A stretch of 64,000 nucleotides of DNA from Agelaius tricolor (taxonomy: Eukaryota; Chordata; Aves; Passeriformes; Icteridae): the NCBI GenBank assembly GCA_023055355.1, contig JALJCS010000004.1, positions 29,540,744 through 29,604,743 on the forward strand, written 5' to 3'. The position numbers and the translations under genes are program-made. The notes beneath the pieces were generated by a model. That model saw only the letters and a program-made list of their open reading frames with translations. It ran no database searches and had not been told where the DNA came from. Of this stretch, positions 26,101 through 39,675 are shown piece by piece. The number at the start of each line of letters is the position of its first letter. The stretch's first letter is position 1.

Positions 26101-29100
26101 TCAAATGAGTTTATGTGTACAAATTTTGTTTTAAGAAGACTGAAAACAGAATAATCAGATTTAAATTTTTATTGCTTCACTAAAGAGAAGTTAATACATA
26201 TGTTAAGGTATGTGCTGGAGAACAGGTGGAGTGTTTTTACAGTAAAACTTTTTCTTTTTTCCAGTACAACCATAGTGACTTTCAAAAATTCAGGCATATT
26301 TTTTCATAACTTTTTTTCATAACTTTTGAAATCTCAGAGTATGTCACCTGGTCTTCATTATTTCAAAAGCAGCAAGAAATTGACTAGAGTAATGATAGAT
26401 TTATCATTGTGAGTCAATGAGGAAAAAGAAAGTGTTATGTGAACGTGAATATTGGGCACCTGGAAAACATTCTGCTATCGTTACCCTTAAAATAATCTCA
26501 GTTCTGTTTTCACAACATAACTCTTCCTCTGCTTCTTCATTTTACGTTACATAAAAAATATCAGCCACAATGTGCTTTCATTCAGGACCCCACAAATAAC
26601 TTGTGAAGAAAGATTCCACTCTCTGTATAAAAATGGAGAGTGGTAGCTACTCTTCATGTAACACTGTTCTCCATGTTTCACATCAGATACATACAGATAA
26701 CAGAAGTCAGTTTTAGCAAAAATGTCAGTGAGAACACACATGGATTCTGCTTCTCTCTAGAGAAAGGGAAACATAGGCAACTTTCATTCTCTTTTATCTC
26801 TTTAATTCTGATTTTTTTTTGTTTCATTTTCCTTCCTTTGCAGTGAAAGCATTAATTTGATTAGAAATATTCATACAGATCTAAGCCTTGAATATATGTA
26901 GACCTGATAAGACATATGAAGATTGCCGATTTCAGCTCTTACAGAGATGAGAGGAAACAGAGCAAATTCTTACATCCTAGAAAGTGAAAAGAATAGATGT
27001 CTTCTTAATTGGTGTCTTCTGTACTGTTCTTTCTCCTATTAAAAATACCTAAAGAATGCAAATTATTTTTTATAGCAATGCAGAGCTATGTGTATAGGAT
27101 AAGAAATATTTAATCACAGTAACTTAGGGTGGTCTAGCTCAAGAGATTGCTGCTTTTCTATAAAGGTATAAAGGTATAAGGTATAGCTAGGTAGCATTTA
27201 AAATAGGAGAATCGTCTGAATTTTTATAGGCTTAATGTTATAAAAGTAAAGTATTAGGATGACCAGAAGGATGTTCTGGAAGAGCAATTTAGGGTAGAAT
27301 GCAGCTATTTTCTCTCTGACCATTTTACCACTGCAAATTGTAGGTACCATACCCACCACTCATAATTATATTACCTTTGCACTGCATCAAATACTTTTTC
27401 AGAAATAAACATCTTGCCTTTAGAATGTAATGCCAAACATTCAGGCACCTTTCTGAAGCTAACATATCTATCTTCTGTTTATGTGTATTCACCTTCTCCA
27501 TGCAGGAAGAGGGCTGAATCTGATTCTAGGAAGAGCAGCATACCCAACAGCAAGGAGATCCCCTCTCACCATCCCACAGATCCAGTGGAGCTGCGACGCC
27601 TTAACTTTCAAACTCCGGGTAAGAGACAATAATAACTCACTGAGACCTCTGTGATCACAGCTGATTACTGATGCTATTACAGAAAAGAAACACGGATTGT
27701 TTGGAAATATGTATTTTGATTGAGGGTTTGGGGGGTGTTTTTTTGGTTTTTGCTGCAAAATATATTTCTTCATTAGTTTTTGAAATAATTAAGTAATTTC
27801 TTTATTTAAAAAAAAGCCTGCTTGAAAAAAAATTGAAGTTTTGTTAAAAAAAAGCCCAAAGACACATTTGCTGTATGGGTGTGCTTTATTTGCTAAAATT
27901 CCAACTTAAACCTAACCATGCTAGAAAATGTTACTGGGAAATGTACATCCCTCTGTTTATTGATGATATTTTTATGGACACTTCTTTGAAAATAAGCTTC
28001 TCTTTTATCTACTGCATTATCAGGTAATATATCAACAGCATTATGAGTTCCACTGGTTTTCAAATCTACAATACAGAAGGGAAATACATAACTAGATAAA
28101 TGGTCTTGATGTTGAAAATAAGGCTGTATATTATGGTCAAGGAGGATATAATTATGTCAGTAATTTGAGGTCAGAAGGAACACACTCTCAAATACTTTAA
28201 TTTTTTTTTCATTAATCACTGTTTTATTAAAGCTGTTTAATCTGATAGTAAAGAAGCACAAACAGAGAAATATTTAAAATAGTATTTTTACCACCTTTGC
28301 AGAAGTCAACTTTTACTTTAATAAAACACTTTGTTTTGATTAAGTTTTGCCCCAGTAGACTTGTTTTCTACTGCAATATATTTGCATGGAGTCTGATGCT
28401 AATTAGATGCTAAATCTTCCTGAGACTCTTGTTTTTGTCACGCTTACTATATTAAGTAAAAAAGGTAGTGAATTCAAGTTCATAAAAGCAGGTAATTAAG
28501 TGCTTGAGATGCTGAGAATTAGCTGCTGAAGTTGACAGGATAAATACCATTAAAGGGTTAAGTGAACATGCAAATCTCGTTCCTGATCTTCTGAATAATG
28601 ACTGTATTGAGATGATGTTGCCCCAGAAGGAGTGTGTCTGCAGAGTAGTGAATGTGGCAAAAGACCCAAACTTCATGCACATGGCAGAAGTAGAAAGGGA
28701 AGAGTCTGGAGGCTTGAGTTTTGCTCAAGCCTTGCTTTTTCAGTCTGTTCCAGTACACTGCTCCTAGCAGCTGGGGCAAATCAGGTCTGTTTCAGGAGCA
28801 CATCTTCTAATTTAATTTCATCTTAGTGTGGGAATCTTGTTAACATGCTCTGGGACCTGTCTAGCATAGGAACTTAAATACAGTAAATGCAAATAATTGA
28901 AAGGTTTTATTCAGTGTCCTTCTAAGGCTACAATTTCAGTGGTGGCTCTTTGTTTCTGGGTGAAGTTTTTATCTGTTATTCAGCACTTTTGTAAAAACTT
29001 TAAAGAGTTTTACAGTGAAAGAAATATACATGCAAATCTTTGAAACGTGAAAAGAAAAAATAGTGTTCTTGAAGTCTAGCTTATGCCTAAAAGAAGTAAT

Positions 29101-32100
29101 TATTTTTTATACAGATATATAATGAGTAGAGTAAATGGCTTACTAGAATCCCAGAGTTGTTTTGTTTGGAAAAGATCTCTAAAATCATTAACTCCAACCA
29201 TTAACCAAGCCAAGCACCTTATGTTCAACAATAAGCCATGTCCTGAAGTGTGACACCCACATGTTTTCTGAGCACCCCAGGGCCAGTGATTCCACCGCTT
29301 TCCTGGGAAGCCTGTTCCGATGACTCATGACCCTTTCATCATGAAGAATTTTTTCCTAATATCTAATCTGAGCCTCCCCAGCATATCTTGAGGCCATTTC
29401 CTCTTCCTTGTATCACTTGTTAGCTTGGATAAAGAGATTGCCCCCATCTGGCTTCTTCCAGGCAGTTGTAGGGAGCATAGGGTGTCCTCTCAGCCTCCTT
29501 TTCTCCAGGCTAAACACTCCCAGCTCCCTCAGCTGCTTCTCATAGGACTTATGGTCCACACCCTTCCCCAGGTCCATTGCCCATCTCCAGACATGCTCCA
29601 GCACCTCAATGTCTTTCTTGAAGTGAGTGCTCCAGAACTGGACACAGGATTTGAGGTATGACCTCACCAGCATGAGTACAGGGGGACAATCCCTGCCCTG
29701 GTCCTGCTGGCCACGCAGTTGCTGACAAAAGCCAGGATGAGCCAGCTGCTCAATGACCTCCCCCAGCATCAAGGCCAGGTTGATAGGCCTGTAGTTTCCT
29801 GGATCATCCTTCTTGCCCATCTTGTTGATGGATGTCCTATTTGGAAACCTCTAGTCAAGAGGAACATCCACAGTTAGGCAGGACTGCTGATGAGGGAAGG
29901 AGGCTCAGTGAGTACTTTGATCAACAACCTTGATACCCTTAGGTGTATCCCCTCCAGTCTCTCCAGTTGTGCATGTCTAAGTGGTGCAGCAGGTTGCTGA
30001 CCATTTTTTTCCAGGATCAGGGAGACTAAATTCTGTTCCCCATCATTGTCTTCTAGCTCAGGCGGCTGGATACCCACACAACAGTTGATATTGCTATTAA
30101 AAATTTAGGCAAAGAAGGCATTAATTTCCTCAGCCTTTACCTCATCAATCGTCACTGTATTTCCCTCTTCATCCAATAAATAATGGAATAATAACTAGAT
30201 AGATAAGCCTAATTTTCTGCACTCCATTTATTTAGATGCAAAATCTTACCGATATATTTAGTATTCATCATAATTAAAATGAAACATGAGGGGAAAAAAA
30301 CCTGCTACCAAGTGCTAACATATAAAATTAATTTATTGTAATTAATTTTTAATTTACATTGAGAAAGTAAAGTTATTAAGAAATGGCAGAATTTGTGGCA
30401 CTTGTAGACACAGTAATTCCACATCGTTGATGTGAAAAGAGCTGGAGAGGATTTAAGGCATACTTTTTCTTGCAGGGCTATAGTTTATCTGTGAAGTTTG
30501 CAGTTTGCTGTGAAGCTATTTGAGCAGAACATCTGTGATCTGTTTCTACTATACTTTGCTATAATCCTTTTCACAGACTGGAGTATTACCATTCTTATTA
30601 AAAATACAATACATCAAATGATATTCTTTTTCCTTGTTATTGTACATCTTAAGGTCCCTAGACACAGGTCAAGCCATTGTACTACTCAACCAAATATCAA
30701 AGGAGAAAAATCTTACCCCAGTAGATTTGTCTTACTTTGTTACACTGTTAACTTACTCTGTTAACGTGTTCTTAATATGCAAACAGTCACAGTGAAATCA
30801 AGAACTGTAGTTCTTTTGTTAGTAAAAGCAGAATTTCCCTTAAATTAAGTTCAATTAGAGTTACCATGTCATTAAAATCTGAATAAATTTAACTTAAGTG
30901 TTTAGATCCTACTGGAATATTTATCCATCTCCCAACCACCAACACACCATCAAATAATATGCGATTTTTTTTTTTAACTGAAAATAGAGAAACTACAGAA
31001 AGGCTATACATTCAGGATATCAGCTTTGTTGGGTTTGTTGTTCTTTCGCTTTCAAATATATAGGTTTCATTTTCTGCAAGGTAGAAGAACTAGGTAGGGG
31101 GGTACTGCAAAGGAGGTAACTGAGGGAAGGGCTGATGTGGTTATGTGTTGGGTTCCTTTTACTGAGAAATCTGCTATTGCCCTCATAAAATGAGGCATTT
31201 CTCAACATTGCCTACAGATAAAGCAAAGCACAGAATGGTGAATATACTATCAGTACAAGTGCATCAAGGTAGATGATTTGACATAGTTGCTATTCTAATG
31301 ATTTATTTCTTTAGATTATGAAAGCATCCACAGTTTGCTTGGAACTTTCCAGGCAAACCAACTGCTTCCAGTGGGAGAGGAAAACAATTTTGAATGAATC
31401 CGTAATGTACAGAAGTGTTAGCGAAAAATATTCTAAATTACATTGGCATATCTGGACTGGCAGTTTTTACTTGGAGAGGTGAATGAGACACTCCTATAAA
31501 ACTATGGGTTGTCATAAACTTTAGTACTTTAAAACATTTCTAAACAGCCAAATTTAGAACATTCCAAACATCCTATCAATCATATAATTTGTATAAGGAA
31601 AGACCTGATCAGATACAGATATCAAAATCATTTGAAACCTAAGTCCTTGGGGTAAGTTTGAATTTCTAACCCCAATTTTAAATTACTCCCAATCCTGAAG
31701 ATTAGGTATAGATTTTTGACACGAAATATGAGAAAGCAATATTTCATCTTTGGTGATATCTAGACAATCATTTTGGTACAAATATGTTGTACTCGTCATA
31801 AAATTTTCAATTCCACATGAGGATATTATAAAATTTCACAGTCTAAACTACCAGCACAGGAAATGTATTGCTTTCCTTTCACTTTTTATTGTCTACATTC
31901 TTCAATAACGTAAAGAGATCTAAAGGGCTCTAACCTAAAGATTTTCCTCTCTTACCTTGTCCAGAAAGGATCAAATTTATTTCTGGCTACCCTCCTCATT
32001 GGATGAAGTAACTACATAGATAAATTTCACACTTTGCCTTGACATTTGGAATAGCCCACAGTTCTGTATCTGAGACCAAGATCCCAGGTCCATGTGTGTT

Positions 32101-35100
32101 ATCCAAAAATGTGTATGTGTTAGATAAGCCCATATGCCAGTGAGTGGGTCACAGCAGTGCCAAGTTCTCTTTGAGAAAACATGAAAATACCCAATCTCTC
32201 AGTAGGATTTAATTTTTAAGTCTGTTATTCTTTCATAACTGGAATAGCTGAAGAAAAGTCTGTCAATTCTTACCTTTCTACAAGTTGCCTATGAAACACA
32301 GAATTAAAATCATTAACCTGGTGCACAAATTTTAGAGGTCTCTGTGCCACATGGGAGAGTTAAGGTAAAGAAGGGGTAATAATTAAGCCTCACAAAAGGT
32401 TTCATCAAATATGGCAGCCCGGTTGTGCTGAAGAAAATTAACTGAAATTAAGTAGTTTGAGTGGGTTCTGAGAGATCCAAGGCTCAGGCAGACTTCAATC
32501 TGCCAATCAGCCAGAGAAATAAATTGAATCATGCCTCAAAAGTGACTGATTTTTTTTTTATCCCCATTTAACTATAAAATGTGTCACACTTACAAGTAAT
32601 TTTTGTAATTGGGTGCCAATTAAACAATTATCTCATTATATCTTATGAACTAAATAAGATGCTTTTAAAAACAAGAAAAATAAATAGAGTTATTACAGCT
32701 CTAAATTAAAGACCTTTCTTTTTTTAATTAGATAAGTGCTCACTTATTCCCTGAGTTGCTAAGGAATTTCCACAAACTTATTTCCATGATAAAGCAGAAA
32801 AAGCATAAAACATGTTCAGAGGAAAAGGGTGCAAACAAAAAAAAAAGGTGGAAAAAGTGATGTCTGGATTTAGTTACCTGCTTTGCATGACAGCATAATT
32901 TTTTTGCACAGTTTATCCACTCAACATCTGTTTATGAGAATCATGACAATGTTGAAGGAAGTACTGTGCTTTGTCTCCATGGCAAAAACAGACTAAAATG
33001 CTTTCTCATAGTGAGCCATCATACATATAGCTCTTCTTATGCACATCTCACATGGAGGATTTAGGCACCTAAGACAGGTACAGCTTCTGATGCAAAGAGC
33101 ACTTCTCTGCTATCCCATTTTGCGTTGAAACCTGGAGGAGCCCAGAATCTGCTTAGCTAGAAGATGAAATTGAAAAGTCTTCTCTTCACAAAAGTTATCC
33201 CTTTTTTTCCCTCTGGATTTTGGACCATAGTTTTTGTAACATCTTATTGTATTTGACATTGTTATATCAGGATCTGAAAATTAGGTTTCCCCTATTCTCA
33301 CTATTAAGGGACTTTTACACATCACTCAGAGGTGGTGCTTCTGCTATGAGGCTGTGGAGCCTGCAGTGCTCCTTGTTAAAGCTCAGTCTCTGTTTCAGAA
33401 AAAGATAAAATATTTTCATTCCAGAATAATTGATCAAGTTTTGAAGAACATAAAATATTCTTGAATAAAAGTGGCAAAATTTTGCAATATTATATATGCA
33501 TTTGCAATTGTTTTAGAATAGCTGTTGCACAATGATATAATTCTCTAGAGATCGTCTTGTAAATTTGGCTTTGTAATTTCATGCTCTGGCCTAGCTCTGG
33601 CTCTGTGAAAATGAAATTTTAAAGTAACAGTAATTCTCATGTACTAAAGGCATTCTCGTTAAGTTTTCATGAGTGCTGAATTCCTACTGAATAAGGGTCA
33701 TCCTTACTTTTTTCTGTTTTCCATGTCAGAATTTAAAGTAGATATTTTTCCTATCTTTTTGATAGGGATAAGTCTCAACAACCACTGTTACTTATTACTT
33801 CCTTTTTCTATAAAGGGATATCTTAATCAGCATAGATTTGCATGTAAAAGAGTGTTCTGTAAATTATCAAATAAAAATGAAACATTTGTAAAGCCACAGA
33901 CAATTAATTCAATGTGGACCTAACGTACCACTCATTTCCTAAAGAAATTTCTGTGACAATTATGTGTCACATTTTCACTTCATGTAGATTATAGTCTGTA
34001 TAATAGCAGATTTGGTCTTTAATTTCTAACTTTGTTCTTGTTTATTGTGGGTATGTGAACCTACAGTTCCAAATTGGTAAATAAATGTATGTGTCATAAA
34101 TGTTTCTAAAAGCCTTTATCATAAAACCCTGACAAAAAACAAAATCCTAATTTAACACACTAACGGCAAGCCTAAAACACCCACTTGATTAGATGTGATA
34201 AGGAAATACAATTAACAGGTTTAATGTTTGTTAATATGCAGATGATTTCTGACCTTGCTCTCCTAGTTTTTTCCTTGAAATTGTAGCAGAAATAGTATTT
34301 CATGTTCCTTAGTCATGTATTTACCACAGATTAACCAGAGGATAATTCTACACTGTAATCAAACCATACATTGTTATTTAATTCATGCAAAGGAATTACT
34401 ACTAGGCTGCATAAGATCAATTACATTTGCCAATCTTCTACCAAATCTGGTTATAAAAATTTTTAATGGGTACAATTTCAACTGTGTTTTGCATGTGGTG
34501 ATTTTGGGGGTTTTCTTTTCTTTGAGTTTTCAGGTGGTTTTATCTCTTTTTTTTTTAAGGAAAAAAAAAGAGATACCATATTTAAAAGAGAATTTGAAAG
34601 CATGTTTCAGCATGGTATTTCTTTTGACCTTTTAGCATGTCACAGGACCTGTTATAATTTAGCTGTATTTTGTCTTTAAGTTTTTGTCTTGTCATGACAT
34701 ATGTTGATTGGTGTGGGAGTGTGTCATCAAATAAGTGTATTTTCTTCTTTGTAACCACAAAAAGAAGTGAGTTTAACTGTATTTTAACTGGGATCTTTTG
34801 AGTCAAGTTCTACACCTGCTCAATTGAAGCCTCATGCTTTTACATGAGGTGTGATGACATCTTAGGATGTTTATTCATAGCATATTCTGTTATGATTCAC
34901 AGACTGATTACATAACAAAAGCCCTCCAGCAGTTCTTTTAAAAAATAACTACTTCTATCGTATCAGTAGAGCCCATTTTATGTATTTAAAGTATGAAAAT
35001 AGAACAAATGCAATTACTTCGTAAGTTAACTGCCAAATATTATTTGAGGAAAGTTATTCAAAGTGTAATTGCTGAAAATGAGACATAGAGGAAGGGTTTA

Positions 35101-37081
35101 AATGCAGTTAAAATTTGTCAGTTTCTGAAATTGTAAGTAGTTCCTCTTTTTGCCTTAGAAAAATTTCCCTTCAATTTCTTATTTACACAAAGTGCTTAAT
35201 GTGAAATCTCCCCTTGGAAATATCAAGTGTCATATAGAGAAGTGTATAAATAAAAATAACTAAAAAAAAAAATGGGTGTTCAGCATCTTTAGAAAAATAC
35301 TCCTTCACAGTAAGTTAATTATTATGATTTGTGTTCATGATGCTGGTGATTTAGTCAGGTTCATTGTGTGATGAGTGAGTCTCATACTCACTGGGTTTAT
35401 GACCTTTATATTTACAGTAGGGTAACTGCACCTTTAAATATCTTAGTTGAGTTGCCAGACGCTGTTTTGTGCATGTCTGAAGTGCCTGTATGTACAAGAT
35501 GATTGATTATGATGGTCTACTGCTGTTACTAATTTGTTTCCCATTTCCGATTGGCTTTTACTTTTTACAGCTTTGAGCAGTAATTCAGTCCCCTACGCCT
35601 CCCTGATTGGCTCTGTGTCCTCCCTCTCTAGCCAAACTACCACTCAGTCCTTATATGATAATAACTCTCTCCCACGATTCGCTCGAAAAGGTCTAAACAT
35701 CTTTGTCTCTATTATTTTCTCTGTTCAAGCACTGTTTTAGATGTACATCAGTCCACCTCCATTTCTGGATCAATCTAGAGTTCTCCTGTGCCTTTTCACC
35801 CACATATTTTCCATAGGGGTGCTTGATCTGGATCAATCCGTCTAATTATTAGATGACTGATCTCATTTTGAGAGTAGCCAAGCCCTAAGTAAAATTTGTA
35901 AGAAAATGGGAGAGAAGCAGAGCTGCAGCAAATAAATTAATACTTAAGTGACTAATTTTTTTAATTGAAATTTTTAAGGAATCTCCCCACTGATCTGAAT
36001 ATTCTGCTTTGTTTAATGGCTTACCATCACAGATGTGCTATGAAGATTCCCTAAAGCATATATATAGGGTCAGAAGAATTAGGGCCAGTGCTGCTGGACA
36101 TTATTTTGGAGTCTATTATGATGCTCGAAATGTCAAAGAATCCAAAAGAAAACAGGAATTAAAAACAGAATTAGAAGAATTTAAAGAATTAAAGCACATG
36201 CTGTAGTGTGACTGTGTTGTAGCCACATGGTCGTTTTCAGCTATGTTTAAGAAGATGCTAGTCAACTGTCTTAGGCATGCTCTTGAAAGTCACGGTGACA
36301 AAGCAAACTGCATTGTGCAACATGCCTTCCAGCTTGAGCCCCCTTGAGTCATCAGTGTTTTCCCTTTGTAATTTCAAGAGATCCTGGGGTTCACTAGCTT
36401 AACTTTTTCTTGCCAGCTCTGATTTCTTCCCTAAGCTATTGAAACCTCACTTTCATTTTTAGGTGTGATAGTCTAAAGTATGAAGATAAGAATGTAAGCA
36501 TTTTGGAGAAAGCTCATGAAGACTGATAGCTTGAAATAAATATGTTCACAAAATTTTGCCTGTCAAATCTTAAGCTGGCAGATTGTTCTAGTTGACCCCA
36601 CATCTTTTCTGTCTTTTTGGTTTGTTTTTTTGTTTTTTGTCTTTTTTTTTTTTTTTGCCTTGCTGTCCCTGTACCCCCTTACACACCCATCTATACTTCC
36701 AATTCCAAGCTCTTCTTTTTCACTTAGTATCTTCATCAGTGGACAAAGATGTTTACACCTGAAGTAGATTGTAGGTACTTTTAGGGGTTGATAAATGGGA
36801 TTTCAGATTAAGCATATATTAAGGTACTAGTGCAGTCAGCATGTGAGTCCAGCCAAACTGTACAACCCCTGCCTCTACAATCTGCTACTAGTGAAAACAT
36901 TTTTGAAGTTCTAATTGTCTTATGTCCAATGTTGTCTTCAGTGACTGTTGTCTTAAAGCAGTGATGCATGTTGTTCTAGTCATTCATAGCTGCATGTCAG
37001 TCACCTCAGAATTCTGTAAAATACTTAAGTATTTCTAATTTAGAGTGCACAGTCTTCTATACCTTGATGCATTTTTATTAC

Positions 37082-37145
<64 letters not shown>

Positions 37146-39643
37146 CTTCAAACTTTCCATTTCATTATTTTATGCTTTATTTTATAAGTTAGCTTTATGT
37201 TGGTTTAGGTTTCTTTTTTTTTTACCATTTCCTTTGCAGGTTCAGGTGTCTCTGGTTACCTTGGTAACCTTCATTATTCAAGTTTGTTTTTCTTGATTAT
37301 GCATAAGTCACTTTGTTTTCTGTCAAAACACTATTGTTTCCCCTTTAGGGCTCTTTCAGTGTCTGTTTCTCAGTTCACATTTCCTCATCTAATTCAATAG
37401 AGTTTTCATTTCATGCATTGCAGTAGAAGGGGTTTAACATGACATTAAGAGTCATTACTCAAAGCAGAGGTCAACATCAGGTCTAACTGTTTCATTTTTC
37501 CATGCCTAGCTAAACTCATTGACTCATATGACAGTAGCTCTTTCCTCTACACTAGGAATGTTAGCTTTGGGAATACGTTTGGTGACTTTTTTAATTTGGC
37601 TTCAGAGCTCATCTATGCAGAGCATGTCCTGCTTTGAGTAACCAAACTATTTGCCTGCTTCTCTCACATATGACATCTTTACTACTTACACATTTATAGA
37701 CATTCTAACTGCTGCATTTTCTAAATTTTAGAGCAATGCCATCACTGTAGTTTACGTTAAATTTTGTTCTTTCTTGTTCAACAGGTATGGCCAGTCATCC
37801 CCCAATACCTATCTTGGAACTTGCAGATCACATTGAAAGATTGAAAGCAAATGACAATTTGAAGTTCTCACAGGAATATGAGGTAATTTTCCCCACTTCT
37901 TTACCATTCAAATTTTAAATGTCATGCTTGCTGTTTCCCAAGACTTCTCTCTGATATGGTACTAGGTTTGTATGATATTAAAACCATAACAAAAAAATGG
38001 TGTAAAATGGCTACAATAGTGGGGTGGATCCTTTGCTCATAAAATCCTGTACTCTTTTTATAAGGATACATGTCAGGCAGATTCCATGGACACATACTTG
38101 AAATAATGTGTGAATGATACAGCATAGACTTGTTTTAATACACAGACAGTTTCCTTTCCTGCAGTTTAAAGATCCTTAGATTATGTATAATGTTGACAGG
38201 ACAAATAGAGCAAAAGCTCCAAAGAAGGTTCATTCCACTGCTTTAATTTTTTTACATGAGATAAAAGGGTTTGCATGTGCTTGTTGTCTCTTCTACTGTA
38301 GCAGTTTCAGGACATTGCTTTTTCCTCCTGTCAACAATACCACTTTGATAAATTGGGAGTGATGGTCTAGAAGAGCATGAAAGAATATTACAGGAAGACA
38401 GTAATAATTTACCAGCCACCTTATCAGTAACCCAAAGAGTATATAGGTATTGCTATAGTGGAGGGTAACAGCCTCTCAGATCAGTAATTTGTAGCTAAAG
38501 GGACATAGGGAGCCATTCATTAAACCTGGTAAATTATAGCTGGTACTTTAATGCCAAAATATTGTCCATGTCAAAAATACCTAGATCAAGTATACGCTGA
38601 GCATTCAGTAAAGAAGTGCTTCTATAGATCAGCTATAGGTGATCATGTCAGTGATCCAAGGATTAGCATCCCTGAGAGGGATCACCAACACAGTATTTTC
38701 TTTATGGTCTGTTGTGTCCCTAATCCTTGCTTAAAATCCTTCAACACTTTCTCAGCATGGTGGAGTAAAAGCCTGAGTTGCTCTTATTTTTTAGGGACTG
38801 CACATTAGTTGCATTTGAATGTTTGTATGGACACTGACAGAGCTATTAAAAACACTCAAGATGACATTCACATTTTAGTTTCTTAGTAACATGTTACTGC
38901 AGGGTACATGGAAGCCCTATATATTTCCATTGTATTTTAAAAGTCTTGACAGAAGATGTTAAAAATTAATAGTAAGTACTGTGATGAAGAACTACAATTG
39001 CTTATTTTTTAATTGAATGTAGTATTCAGAAAGTCCTTAAGACCTCTTTAAGAAATAATCTCATTAGAAATTAAAAAGAAAATACAGTTTCAACAATTCC
39101 TGGAAATAAATTCATTGAAGAGCAATTTAGGATTGCTGTCACACAAAAAATGTGGGAGAATCTTCTCATTTTTCTATGTGTAAACCCTATGTTCTTAAGT
39201 ATGAAGATTGTAATAATCGGGCCATAATAAAAGATAACATTTGGTACAAATTTTAAAACCATTTTTTGTTGTACCATGGGGAAATTAATTGCTTTTTTCT
39301 GTGTAGAAAATCCCAAACCATTTACAAGTCATATAATATAGTATAATTTCTATACAAATAAACAATTCAGCTGTACTACATCTTGAACATGGTGGGGACA
39401 TGACGTAGTTTTCTTATGCTGCGTTAAAAATTAAAAATTTTGGTGTTTTGTATTACCTCTTTCTTACTTAAGTAATTAAGATCATTGTGAGAGTGTATTT
39501 TAATAATTTATAGTCAATATTGAAAAAAAAATTACATTATTTATTTCCTAATATCTTCTGACCCTGCAGAAGTTTCTCTAGTCTATGTAAGCTGGAAAAC
39601 TTTCACATTCTTTCTTTCCATCATTTATTTGGTTTTTTTTTTC

Positions 39644-39675
<32 letters not shown>

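Larger units (their letters stand above)
19816..27505 (+). other. PTPRD: PTPRD intron (7.7 kb)
   Basis: Contains two reverse-strand CR1 fragments (22533-22890 and 23600-24175), a GATA array (23054-23102), an A-run near 21225-21238 and a pyrimidine-rich patch at about 24725-24835. Nothing exon-like was found in the remainder. Confidence 0.8.
27619..37784 (+). other. PTPRD: PTPRD intron (10.2 kb)
   Basis: Holds a 1 kb reverse-strand CR1 (29142-30185), the weak truncating exon candidate (31315), the strong cassette candidate (35571-35690), a small ORF with downstream AATAAA (36009-36550), T-runs near 36620-36657 and a TTA array (37077-37143). The remainder is AT-rich with nothing recognised. 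Confidence 0.8.

Noticed and set aside
29413..29820. 135-codon - strand ORF containing DPGNYRPIN
   Set aside because: It is CR1 RT and 3' sequence, not a host gene.
37045..37296. ORF with a long Leu run
   Set aside because: It is the TTA microsatellite read in frame.
27619..37784. A short insert exon (about 14 residues, beginning SDDSGY) that I recall at this junction in human PTPRD
   Set aside because: I scanned the intron by eye and found no matching exon; it may be absent here or too diverged to see.
38551..38808. 85-codon Cys-containing ORF
   Set aside because: No splice signals in phase, no recognised family, and composition like the surrounding intron.
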